Assembly: GCA_934500835.1 (NCBI GenBank)
Contig: CAKSTR010000007.1
Coordinates: forward strand, 1-64,000
Reading direction: 5' to 3'
Length of the DNA: 64,000 nucleotides
From: an uncultured Paracoccaceae bacterium
Lineage (GTDB): Bacteria; Pseudomonadota; Alphaproteobacteria; Rhodobacterales; Rhodobacteraceae
The notes beneath the pieces are model-generated. The model was not told the DNA's origin. It did no database searches and saw nothing but the letters and a program-made list of their open reading frames with translations. The position numbers and the translations under genes were made by a program. This document shows, piece by piece, positions 26,881 to 34,768 of the stretch (the first letter of the stretch is position 1; each line of letters starts with the position of its first letter).

Positions 26881-27855
26881 TCAGCCGTTGTCGCGCCCGA
26901 AATAGTCGGCCCGGGTCGCGGCGCCGATCAGGTTGGTGATCAGCCGGCAGGCCACGACCGAGGTCAGGTCGTTCAGGTCCAGTTCGGGGCAGATCTCGAC
27001 GATATCCATGCCGACCACCCGGCCCTTGCGCACAAGGCCGTGGATCAGGTCGCGGACCTGGAAGTAGCTGAGCCCACCGGGGCAGGGGGTCTCCACCGCC
27101 GGGCAGATCGAAGGGTCCAGACCATCCGCGTCGATGGTGATGTAGTAGCGCCCCTTGTCGGGGATGCGGTCCAGTATGGCTTGGATGCCCAGTTGCTGAA
27201 CCTCGAAGGAGGTGATGATGTTGGCGCCATAGGCCGCGGCGGCCTCGACCTCTTCGGGGCGGGCGCTGCCCTGGGCGCGCATCCCGATCTGGAAGATGTC
27301 GCCGATATGGTCGAGTTCGGAGGCGCGGCGGATCGGCGACGACAGGCCGTCATGCACGCCGTTGCGTTCGTTGCGCCAGTCGATATGGGCATCGACCTGG
27401 ATCAGGGTGATCTGGCCCCCGTCCGGGTCAAGCTCTTCCAGGGCGCGGAAGATCGGGATCGGAATGCCGTGGTCCCCACCGATGGTGATCGGCAGCGCGC
27501 CGGATTTCAGGATTTTACGCATGACAATCTCGGCGCGCCGGAAATGATCGCCTCCCGGGACCGAGATGTCGTAGCGCACGTCGCCGACATCGACCATCTT
27601 CACCGGCCGGTTGTCGAAGATCGGGCCGCCCAGGTCATAGTCGTAGCGGTCGAGATCCTGGCAGGCACGATAGGAGGCCTGGCGAACCGCATTTGGGGCG
27701 TTGATCTGGTCGTTGACGATCGCCTCGGGCCAGTAGGCGGAACCATAGGGCAGGCCGAGGATGGCGATATCGGCATCCAGTGTGTCGAAATCCGTATGGA
27801 CCTCGGAGAACATGAAGCTGCCATGGGTCGTGCGGGGCGGAACGTTCAGGGGCAT
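26881..27855 (-). CDS. Ureohydrolase (agmatinase family) 2
   Basis: The 324-residue protein has metal motifs GGDHGIPIPI, VDAHIDWRNE and TIDADGLDPS. It differs clearly from ureohydrolase 1, having GGDHG rather than GGDHS and a longer N-terminus. It is the promoter-proximal gene of the operon and divergent from the LysR gene. Two non-identical ureohydrolases in one operon suggest two guanidino substrates or a heteromer. Confidence 0.85.
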   Translation of the reverse strand: MPLNVPPRTTHGSFMFSEVHTDFDTLDADIAILGLPYGSAYWPEAIVNDQINAPNAVRQASYRACQDLDRYDYDLGGPIFDNRPVKMVDVGDVRYDISVPGGDHFRRAEIVMRKILKSGALPITIGGDHGIPIPIFRALEELDPDGGQITLIQVDAHIDWRNERNGVHDGLSSPIRRASELDHIGDIFQIGMRAQGSARPEEVEAAAAYGANIITSFEVQQLGIQAILDRIPDKGRYYITIDADGLDPSICPAVETPCPGGLSYFQVRDLIHGLVRKGRVVGMDIVEICPELDLNDLTSVVACRLITNLIGAATRADYFGRDNG

Positions 27856-27966
27856 TTGGTCCTCGGAATTGCTGGTCTTACACGGCGGGCGGAGACTGCC
27901 GCACCGAATGCCGGCTTGCTCTCCGGCCTCCGGTGGGAAAGATTGCCCGGCGGGAGGTGGATAAAA
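27856..27966. promoter_or_regulatory. Divergent control region of the ureohydrolase operon
   Basis: These 111 bases separate the divergent lysR and ureohydrolase genes and should hold both promoters and the LysR operator. I see no clear T-N11-A palindrome. Confidence 0.4.
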
Positions 27967-28953
27967 ATGACAAGTTCTCCAACTGAAGTTGCGAAAAGTG
28001 CAACCAGACCGCTGCCCGAGAGGCCCAAGGTGCTGCCGCGGCTATCGGAGGCCGACCTGCGCAACATGCGGATATTCCGGGCGGTCGCGGATTGCGGCGG
28101 CATCACCGCAGCCGAGCGGATGCTGGGGATGGAGAAATCCAACATCTCCCGGGCGCTGCGCCAGCTGGAGGAACGGCTGGGCGAGGTCCTCTGCCTCCGC
28201 GGCCCGAAGGGCTTCGACCTGACCGATTTCGGACGGTCGGTTCACAGCGCGGCGATCATGCTGGGCGATGCGCTCGAAGTCGCCCGCAGCGAAATGATGC
28301 GGGCCCGCAATGCGGTCACCGGCGTCGTACGAATCGGAATGCCCGACAACTGCCTGTCCAACGACGAGTGCTTTGTCACCGATGTCCTGCGCGACTACAT
28401 GGCGCAGATGCCGGAGGTCGAGTTGCACCTGCACATCATGTCCAGCGAGCTGCTGCGCGAGGCGCTCGAGGAAAGGCGGATTCACCTGGCGATCAACAGT
28501 CTGCGGCTGATGCCGCAGCGCTACGAGAACGAAATCCTCTTCAAGGAGCACTTCCGCCTCTATGCCAGGGCCGACAGGACCACCGGCGTGCCGCATCTGG
28601 CGCAGCTGCGCTCGCGCGGCTTCTCGCTGGTCCTGCGCGAGGACGAGTTCCTCGCCGACGACTGGAGCGCGTCGCTCGACTGGCTGCGCAACCGCAAGAT
28701 CTATGCCTCGGGCCTGGAGGCGGTGGCCACGCTGATGGACAGCGGGCCTTTCGCAGGCTTCCTGCCTACACATTACTTCCGCCAGTTGAAGGGCAGCCGC
28801 GCCTTCCGCGAGGTCGGCGGCGCCACCGACCTGAGCTACGATTTTCCTTTCTATCTCACCTATGAGCGCGACCGTCCCCGAGCCTATCCGGTGACCAGCC
28901 TGATCCACAGGTTCCTGAGACATCCAAGGCGGACTACAGAAGCCTCGGGGTGA
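27967..28953 (+). CDS. LysR-type regulator of the ureohydrolase operon
   Basis: The 328-residue protein (start MTSSPTEVAKS) has an N-terminal winged helix preceded by an unusual ~25-residue extension: NMRIFRAVADCGGITAAERM, then EKSNISRALRQLEERLGE. The effector domain follows (VVRIGMPDNCLSNDECFVTD). The divergent position 111 bases from ureohydrolase 2 makes it the probable activator of that operon, with the imported guanidino compound as likely inducer. Confidence 0.85.
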   Translation: MTSSPTEVAKSATRPLPERPKVLPRLSEADLRNMRIFRAVADCGGITAAERMLGMEKSNISRALRQLEERLGEVLCLRGPKGFDLTDFGRSVHSAAIMLGDALEVARSEMMRARNAVTGVVRIGMPDNCLSNDECFVTDVLRDYMAQMPEVELHLHIMSSELLREALEERRIHLAINSLRLMPQRYENEILFKEHFRLYARADRTTGVPHLAQLRSRGFSLVLREDEFLADDWSASLDWLRNRKIYASGLEAVATLMDSGPFAGFLPTHYFRQLKGSRAFREVGGATDLSYDFPFYLTYERDRPRAYPVTSLIHRFLRHPRRTTEASG

Positions 28954-29085
28954 GACGCAGCATTCGACCGGTGGAGTTCGCTCAACGCATGCGCCTCTCC
29001 TTTGAAGCCTGTCCAAGGGCAGGAGGCGACGGTTCCCTCGTCCCTCCTTCCCAACCCATCCTCCTCTCCCTCGCGGGAATACCCG

Positions 29086-29304
29086 TCAGTCTTGGTCGTC
29101 CGGTTTGACCAGTTCGACATGGCTGACCCCGAGGGCCTGCGCAATTTCGTAGAGCGTGATCACCGTCGGGTTGCGCCGACCGCGTTCCAGGCTGCTGAGA
29201 TACTGCTGGCTCAGGCCGGAACGCGCCTCGACCTCTTCCTGTGTCAGGCCCTTTTCCCGACGCAGGCGAGCGAAGTTCCGGCCGACCAGTTTGCGCATGT
29301 CCAT
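29086..29304 (-). CDS. XRE-family helix-turn-helix regulator
   Basis: The 72-residue product (MDMRKLVGRNFARLRREKGL) is a single Cro/C1-type helix-turn-helix (TQEEVEARSGLSQQYLSSLE, RGRRNPTVITLYEIAQALGV). A start five codons upstream is possible. It is a typical small backbone regulator of these elements. The AT-rich gap upstream has consensus-like promoter elements in both directions. Confidence 0.85.
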   Translation of the reverse strand: MDMRKLVGRNFARLRREKGLTQEEVEARSGLSQQYLSSLERGRRNPTVITLYEIAQALGVSHVELVKPDDQD

Positions 29305-29321
29305 GCGCAGGAAGATCACGA

Positions 29322-29351
29322 TTTACATACTTTAAGTTTATCAACTATAAT
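29322..29351 (+). promoter_or_regulatory. Sigma70-like promoter between xre and DUF2285 genes
   Basis: TTTACA and TATAAT are 18 bases apart in a short AT-rich island, unusual for this GC-rich window. The promoter points toward the DUF2285 gene at 29536 with a leader of about 180 bases. The adjacent XRE protein is the obvious candidate repressor. Confidence 0.5.
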
Positions 29352-29535
29352 ATGTAATGGCGGGTGATGATGAACTTCCGGTCTCGCTCGGGCAGAATGC
29401 GGCTGAACCGCGCCCCCGCCATGCCGCACTTGCCCCGCGAATGACCAACCCGGCCGAAGATCGTTTACCCGTCACCGGATTGCGATATGCTGCGTCGCGC
29501 CTGCCCGGAAGAGGCGGGCTGCGGGGAGACAGGGA

Positions 29536-29790
29536 ATGACTGCCGAGAGCTTCTTCGACGAAGCGCCGTCCGGCGACAGCCTGACGGAATATGACCGCGC
29601 GCATGTGAAGCTCTATGTCCGGCTGCTCGACGCGGAGGCCGACGGGGCCGACTGGCGCGAGGCGGTCGAGGTACTGTTCGGGGTGGATCCGGCGCGCGAG
29701 CCGGAGCGGGCGCGCCGGATGTATGACACCCATCTCGCCCGGGCCCGCTGGATGACCGAAACCGGCTACAAGCTCCTGAGGAAGGGCTGA
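29536..29790 (+). CDS. DUF2285-like small DNA-binding protein
   Basis: The 84-residue protein has HVKLYVRLLDAEADGADWRE and RMYDTHLARARWMTETGYKL, matching the DUF2285 family of short putative DNA-binding proteins found before replication genes on alphaproteobacterial elements. A longer relative follows at 29924. Function is unknown, possibly transcriptional. Confidence 0.75.
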   Translation: MTAESFFDEAPSGDSLTEYDRAHVKLYVRLLDAEADGADWREAVEVLFGVDPAREPERARRMYDTHLARARWMTETGYKLLRKG

Positions 29791-29923
29791 GCCCGATCCT
29801 ACCGGTCCGCTGCGTTGCGGCACGCGCAAGGCGCATTGCGGGGCAGGGGGCTACCCCTCCGGGAGAAACGATTGAAGCCTTTTCGCTCTTTCCGTGTGTC
29901 GCCCGTAGTGCCGGAGGTACAAG

Positions 29924-30695
29924 ATGAGGCCCGATACATCGCGCTGGCGCGCCCGATCCTCCTACGATTTCCTCGACCGTGCTCCTGTCGATCACCTGGC
30001 CTGGGAATGCCTCCGCCGGAACCACGACTACCAGCACGACTATGCCGAGCTGCACCGGCAGGACAGCCTTCGTCAGCCGCTCCCCGATAGGATGAAGGAC
30101 CGTTGGGGGCTTCGATTTCGCGGCGCGGCCGCGCCTGTCCGCCTACGATCAGCCGGTGCTCTGGTCCGAGAATGCTGATACCGCCGTCCTGCGGTTGGTG
30201 ACGGGAATCCCTCCGCCCGGCGAAGGGGTTACGACATTGCGTGCCTTTCTCGGTGGCGAGACGCGGTTCGCCCCCGAAGACATCCATATCCTGCTGCGTG
30301 ACATGGGATCCGGCACCCATCTGGTTGCCGATGCCGGGCTTCATCCGGATGCCCCACTCGCGGTCTGCATCCCGCTCGACCGCGACGGCATCGACCGCCT
30401 GGTTGCCCTCGACCGGCTCCTGCGTCACCTCAACGGCTACAAGGTTCCCCCGGACCAGCGAGTCACCGCCCAGCAGCGCCGAAGGCTGAAGCGGATGCTG
30501 CAGGCCGTGGACGGCCGGCAGGAGGGGGCCGATCAGCGGGAGATCGCCGAAATCCTCTTCGGCAAGGGGCGTGTCGCCGCCGAGCATTGGCCGACATCCT
30601 CGCTGCGCGATGCCGTCCGCGACCTCCTCGGAGACGGCGCGGCGATGATCGCCGGCGGCTACCGCAAGCTCCTGCGGTTCCGCCGCAGACCCTGA
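29924..30695 (+). pseudogene. DUF6499/DUF2285 regulator-like protein, frameshifted
   Basis: The N-terminus ([39 protein letters not shown]) is a DUF6499 domain. The C-terminus (REIAEILFGKGRVAAEHWPT, LRDAVRDLLGDGAAMIAGGY) is DUF2285. They lie in different frames. A run of five Gs at 30105-30109 has one too many; removing one restores DFAARPRLSAYDQPVLWSEN across the joint. The gene is otherwise complete at about 256 codons. Confidence 0.75.
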
Positions 30696-30829
30696 CATGC
30701 CCTCGGCTCCAGGCTGGGGAATTCCACCATCCCCGGAAATCCCCCTCCCTCCACGCTGCCTCCCTTCGCCAGGCTGGCCTCCGATCCGCCGTTCATCGCG
30801 ACCGGCGCCTGCGCAACACGGAGGCTTCC

Positions 30830-31117
30830 ATGCAACCCGTCCAGGTTCAGATCCCGCCCCGCTTCCTTCGCACCAAGGATGCCGCCACCTTCCTCGGGCT
30901 GTCGCCCCGGACGCTGGAGAAGCAGCGGACCTATGGCACCGGGCCTCTCTTCCGCAAGCTCGGCGGCCGCGTCGTCTATGCGATCGACGAACTCGAGGCC
31001 TGGGCGGACAAGGGCAGAGTCAGTTCCACCTCCGATCCGCGCGGGAGCATTCTCCCGGCCCGGCCGCATGACCTCGTGCCCCAGCCCCGGCCCCGGCCGG
31101 GCCGGATCGCGCGCTGA
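30830..31117 (+). CDS. AlpA/MerR-like helix-turn-helix protein
   Basis: The 95-residue protein has FLRTKDAATFLGLSPRTLEK and GPLFRKLGGRVVYAIDELEA, a winged helix of the excisionase/AlpA type, with a proline- and arginine-rich tail. It sits 11 bases before repA, so it probably regulates replication, although excisionase-like activity is possible. Confidence 0.8.
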   Translation: MQPVQVQIPPRFLRTKDAATFLGLSPRTLEKQRTYGTGPLFRKLGGRVVYAIDELEAWADKGRVSSTSDPRGSILPARPHDLVPQPRPRPGRIAR

Positions 31118-31128
31118 GGTCCGGGCCG

Positions 31129-32271
31129 ATGTCCCGCCGCCGCCTTCCCGCTTCCGAGCGCGCCCGCCTCGATCCCTTTATCGTCGCCTGCGGTGACGCC
31201 AGCCCCCGCGATCAGCGCGACCTGATGGAGCGGCCGTTCTTCTCGCTCGCGAAATCCCGCCGCACCGCGCCGATCCTCTACGAGGCCGGCGGCGTCCGGG
31301 TCGAGGTCTTCGCGGTGCCGGAACATGGCATGGCAACCATCTGGGATGCCGATATCCTGATCTGGGCCGCAGGCCAGATCGTCGAGGCGGAAAACCATGG
31401 CCTCAGGACCTCGCGCTTTCTCCGCTTCACCCCCTATCACCTGCTGACGGCGGTGGGGCGGCAGACCGGGGCCAGCGACTACAGGCTCCTGAAGGCGGCG
31501 CTGGCCCGGCTGCAGGCGACCTCGATCCGCACCACGATCCGGCAGGGCGAGCACTGGCGGCGCCACCAGTTCTCCTGGGTCAACGAATGGGAGGAGCTGA
31601 CGCGCCTCGATGGCCGGGTCGAGGGCATGGAGCTGGTCCTGCCCGACTGGTTCTACCGCGGTGTCGTCGACCGCTCGCTCGTCCTCGCCATCGATCCGGC
31701 CTATTTCCGGCTGAAGGGCGGCATCGAGCGCTGGCTCTACCGGGTGGCGCGCAAGCATGCCGGGTATCAGCCGCAGGGCTGGCTGTTCGATATCTCCCAT
31801 CTGCACCGCAAATCCGGCAGCCTGGCGCGGGTCTCCGACTTCGCGCTGCAGCTCCGCCGCATTACCGCGCGCCAGCCGCTGCCGGGCTACCGGCTCAGGA
31901 TCGAGCGCTCCGGCCGGCAGGAATTGCTGCGCGTCCTGCCTGCAAAACTATCCACAATTTCGGGGGATGGTTCTGTGGATGGCCTCGGGAGATCGCACGC
32001 AGATGCTCTCGGGAGATCACACGCAGCACCTTCGGGAGATCGCATGCAAGATCCCCAGCTAAGCCTTTGGCCGGAAACCGCGATTCCGGGCCTTAACTTG
32101 GAGTCTAACAGAGAGTCTAACTTGATGTTGGCGCCGCGGGATGTGGACGAGCGCTGCAACGACTCCCGCGAGGGTTGCGCGGAGGCAGATGAAGCTTCCG
32201 CGGATTGCCATCATGAGGTTGCTGATCTGCAAGCGTGGGACCATCCGCCGGGCGGTGGAGAGGCGCCATGA
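31129..32271 (+). CDS. repA: Replication initiator RepA (RPA family)
   Basis: The 380-residue protein has the RPA-family pattern: RDLMERPFFSLAKSRRTAPI, MATIWDADILIWAAGQIVEA, LRFTPYHLLTAVGR and the winged-helix segment FRLKGGIERWLYRVARKHAG. It should bind the origin and recruit the host replisome. The 3' third of the gene encodes low-complexity repeats (GRSHADALGRSHA) because the DNA there holds iteron-like repeats and DnaA-box-like sites. It overlaps the next gene by 4 bases. Confidence 0.85.
   Translation: MSRRRLPASERARLDPFIVACGDASPRDQRDLMERPFFSLAKSRRTAPILYEAGGVRVEVFAVPEHGMATIWDADILIWAAGQIVEAENHGLRTSRFLRFTPYHLLTAVGRQTGASDYRLLKAALARLQATSIRTTIRQGEHWRRHQFSWVNEWEELTRLDGRVEGMELVLPDWFYRGVVDRSLVLAIDPAYFRLKGGIERWLYRVARKHAGYQPQGWLFDISHLHRKSGSLARVSDFALQLRRITARQPLPGYRLRIERSGRQELLRVLPAKLSTISGDGSVDGLGRSHADALGRSHAAPSGDRMQDPQLSLWPETAIPGLNLESNRESNLMLAPRDVDERCNDSREGCAEADEASADCHHEVADLQAWDHPPGGGEAP
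31948..32048 (+). other. Candidate replication origin (DnaA boxes and iterons) inside repA
   Basis: CTATCCACA at 31948-31956 matches the DnaA box TTATCCACA at 8 of 9 positions, and an inverted TGTGGATGG follows at 31974. Three direct repeats start at 31986, 32010 and 32033, each near CGGGAGATCGCACGCA. The 23-24 base spacing is typical of iterons on the same helix face. Origin function is inferred. Confidence 0.6.
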
Positions 32272-32786
32272 AGGGGGTCTCCGATCCGCTGCGGGTCTTC
32301 CAAGACCTGCCGGACGACGCTTCGTCCGCCGCGGTCTTCGTCGACCTGACCTGGGACGAGGGCCGGATCGAGCATCGTATCCGCTTCGGCCATCCGGTCT
32401 GCGACCGGGTGCGCGCCCGCCATTGCCGCAGCGTCGGCTTCGCGCCGGGCAGCATCTTCGCCTTCCTTCGCTGGGCCGCCAACGACTTCGGCACCGTGCT
32501 TTCGCGAATCGATATCCTGCGCGCGGTCGGCGCGGGCGAGGCGTTCCAGACCGTGCCCTTCGTGTGCCCGGGTGGCGAGGTCCTCCTGAAGCTCGCGGGC
32601 TGGCCGAAGGTCGAGCGGGTGCTCCAGCTGATCGACGCGATCGAGGCGCTCGGCATCGATCCGGCCGAGGTGGCGCCCGACTACTGGCGGCATGTCCACA
32701 ACCGCCTGACCGTCGGGGCGGAGCCCCGCCGCTACAGCCGCGACCAGCACCTGGCCTGGATCGCGCGGCGGAGCATCCTGCCATGA
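32268..32786 (+). CDS. DUF2840 protein
   Basis: The 172-residue protein (MKGVSDPLRVFQDLPDDA) has FVDLTWDEGRIEHRIRFGHP and WAANDFGTVLSRIDILRAV, as in DUF2840 proteins that sit between repA and traF on alphaproteobacterial elements. It is coupled to both neighbours by ATGA overlaps. Its function is unknown. Confidence 0.8.
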   Translation: MKGVSDPLRVFQDLPDDASSAAVFVDLTWDEGRIEHRIRFGHPVCDRVRARHCRSVGFAPGSIFAFLRWAANDFGTVLSRIDILRAVGAGEAFQTVPFVCPGGEVLLKLAGWPKVERVLQLIDAIEALGIDPAEVAPDYWRHVHNRLTVGAEPRRYSRDQHLAWIARRSILP

Positions 32787-33330
32787 CCCGGTGCGGCCTC
32801 ACCTGCATCGCCATGCTCGCGGGCTGCGCGCTGATCGTCACCCCAGTGTTCACCGGCCCTGTGCCGCGTCTCGTCTGGAACGCCTCGGCAAGCGTCCCGA
32901 TCGGCCTCTATCTGGCGAGGCCGGTCGAGCCTCTCTCCGTCGGCGATCTGGTCGCCGTCCCCCGCCCGAAGATCTGGTCGCCTTCCGTGCCGACCGCGGT
33001 TCCCTGCCGCGCGGCGTGCCGCTGATCAAGCAGGTCCTCGCGCTGCCCGGCGCCGAGATCTGCCGCGAGGGCGGGGCGATCATCGTCGAGGGCCGGGTCC
33101 GGGGTGCTGCGCGCGAGCGCGACCGTCTGGGCCGCGATCTGCCGCGCTGGCAGGGCTGCCGTATCCTCGCCGGGGACGAGGTGTTCCTGATGAGTCCGGA
33201 CGCGCCCGACAGCCTGGATGGCCGGTATTTCGGGCCGCTGTCGATCTCTTCCCTCACCGCCCGGCTCGCTCCGGTCTGGACCGACGAGAGCGGAGCCGGG
33301 CGCTTCGAATGGTGGGCGTCGATGCGGTGA
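32783..33330 (+). pseudogene. traF: TraF-like S26 signal peptidase, frameshifted
   Basis: The first frame has MTRCGLTCIAMLAGCALIVT and the catalytic-serine context NASASVPIGLYLA. The second frame continues with PEDLVAFRADRGSLPRGVPL, the lysine context LIKQVLALPG, and DAPDSLDGRYFGP. They are joined if one C is restored in the run at 32959-32963. TraF-type peptidases process conjugative pilin. As read, the protein is cut after about 60 residues. Confidence 0.8.
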
Positions 33331-33399
33331 ACGCCCTGCCTCCGGCCGCGGCGCTGCGCTGCGGCCGTCATCCTCACCGCCAGAGAAAGGACCGAACCC

Positions 33400-33738
33400 A
33401 TGACGCAGATCGGAGAGTTCACCCGCAACGAGACCGGCTTCAGTGGCCGCATCCAGACCTTCGCGCTCGATGTCGGGGTCAACTTAGTATCGCTCGATCC
33501 CTCGGAGGCCGAGAATGCGCCCGACTACCGGCTGCATCTCGGCGACGACGATGCCGCGCCGGAGGTCGGCGCCGCCTGGAAACGTACCGGCGAGAAGGCC
33601 GGCGGATACTTCGCCGTGCTGATCGACGATCCCGTGCTGCCGCAGCCGATCCGAGCCAACCTGTTCCAGAACGGCACCGATCCTTCCTCCTGGTCGCTGC
33701 ACTGGAACCGCCCGCCCAAGCGCGACGGGAGGGACTGA
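33400..33738 (+). CDS. DUF736 protein
   Basis: The 112-residue protein begins MTQIGEFTRNETGFSGRIQT, has a central APDYRLHLGDDDAAPEVGAA, and ends with YFAVLIDDPVLPQPIRANLF. This is the DUF736 family, nearly universal beside repA, traF and the lytic transglycosylase on these elements. It is a predicted small beta-rich protein of unknown role. Confidence 0.9.
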   Translation: MTQIGEFTRNETGFSGRIQTFALDVGVNLVSLDPSEAENAPDYRLHLGDDDAAPEVGAAWKRTGEKAGGYFAVLIDDPVLPQPIRANLFQNGTDPSSWSLHWNRPPKRDGRD

Positions 33739-33741
33739 GCG

Positions 33742-34521
33742 ATGCCGCGCCAAGGCTTTCGGCATCCTCCTGCATCTGCGTCCGGGCGGTCTCGCGCCGC
33801 CCGGCGCCTCTTCCTCTTCCTCCTTTCCGGCCTGGCCCTCGCCGCCGCACTGCCGCCCGGCGTGCTGGCGCAGGAGGCGCCGCAGCCCGCCTCGCCCGCG
33901 CGCGATCCCGTGGCCACGCATGTGTCGGAAGCCGCGCTGCGCTTCGGCCTTCCCGAGCCCTGGATCCGCGCCGTGCTGCAGGCCGAAAGCGGCGGCGATC
34001 CCGCGGCCGTCTCTGCTGCCTGAGCGATGGGGCTGATGCAGCTGATGCCCGGGACCTGGGCGGAGCTGCGTGCCCGCCACCGGCTCGGCGGTGATCCCTT
34101 CGATCCGCGCGACAACATCCTCGCAGGCACCGCCTATCTGCGCGAGCTCTTCGACCGTTATGGCAATACCGGCGCTATGCTCGCCGCCTACAATGCCGGT
34201 CCCGCGCGCTACGAGGACTACCTCGCCGGGACGCGGGACCTGCCCGCCGAGACCCGCGTCTATGTCGCCGCTCTCGCTCCCCGTCTTGCCGGCAAACCGC
34301 TTCCGCCACGCAGCGCCGGGGTGCCTGCGCACCCCGCCGACTGGCGCGAAGCCACGCTCTTCATCGGCCCTACCGCGGTCACCGATCCCGCACCGCCAAT
34401 GCAGGAAGAAAGCACCGCCGCCGTCACACCCGATCCTTCTCCCTTCCCGGCCAACCCACTCACGCCCGCCCCCGCAGGGGCGCTCTTCGCCGAGCGCACC
34501 ACCAGGGGAGAGGCGCCATGA
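33742..34521 (+). pseudogene. Lytic transglycosylase (TrbN/VirB1-like) with in-frame stop
   Basis: The frame has a signal-like N-terminus (LFLFLLSGLALAAALPPGVL) and a goose-type SLT domain: FGLPEPWIRAVLQAESGGDP with the catalytic glutamate, then [12 protein letters not shown] and [20 protein letters not shown] at 34021-34023 stops translation between the glutamate and the GLMQ motif, where the family usually has glycine. Reading continues in the same frame afterwards, so this is a point nonsense mutation. Such enzymes open peptidoglycan for the transfer channel. Confidence 0.8.
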
Positions 34522-34576
34522 GGCCGGTCGCGGGATATCGCATGCTGGCGGAGCGCCGGGCGGCAAGGGCGGAAGG

Positions 34577-34673
34577 CCGGGCCGTGCCACGCACGGCCCG
34601 GAAAGGACGGCAAGATAAAAGCGCACACGCACTCCACCGCCAAGCCATTGGAATGGCTTGGGGCTTTGTGCGC
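34577..34673. other. oriT-like nested inverted repeats
   Basis: Three inverted repeats lie between the transglycosylase and relaxase genes. An 11-bp hairpin, CCGGGCCGTGC/GCACGGCCCGG with a 3-base loop, is at 34577-34601. A 10-bp repeat, CCAAGCCATT/AATGGCTTGG, is at 34640-34661. Outer 7-bp arms, GCGCACA/TGTGCGC, are at 34621-34627 and 34667-34673. A frame spans it (34518-34772) that overlaps both neighbours by ATGA, but it looks like no known protein. Origin-of-transfer function is inferred from position. Confidence 0.55.
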
Positions 34674-34768
34674 GTCGCGGTCGGTCGTGCATACGCATCG
34701 GGGGATTTGGCAAGGATATCAGGGGGTCTTCTTATGCGGAGGGGTCCCGGGAAGGGGAGGAGGCAGGG

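Noticed and set aside
31986..32048. Regularly spaced repeats as a CRISPR array
   Set aside because: Only three copies with 7-8 base gaps inside a coding gene; they fit iterons.
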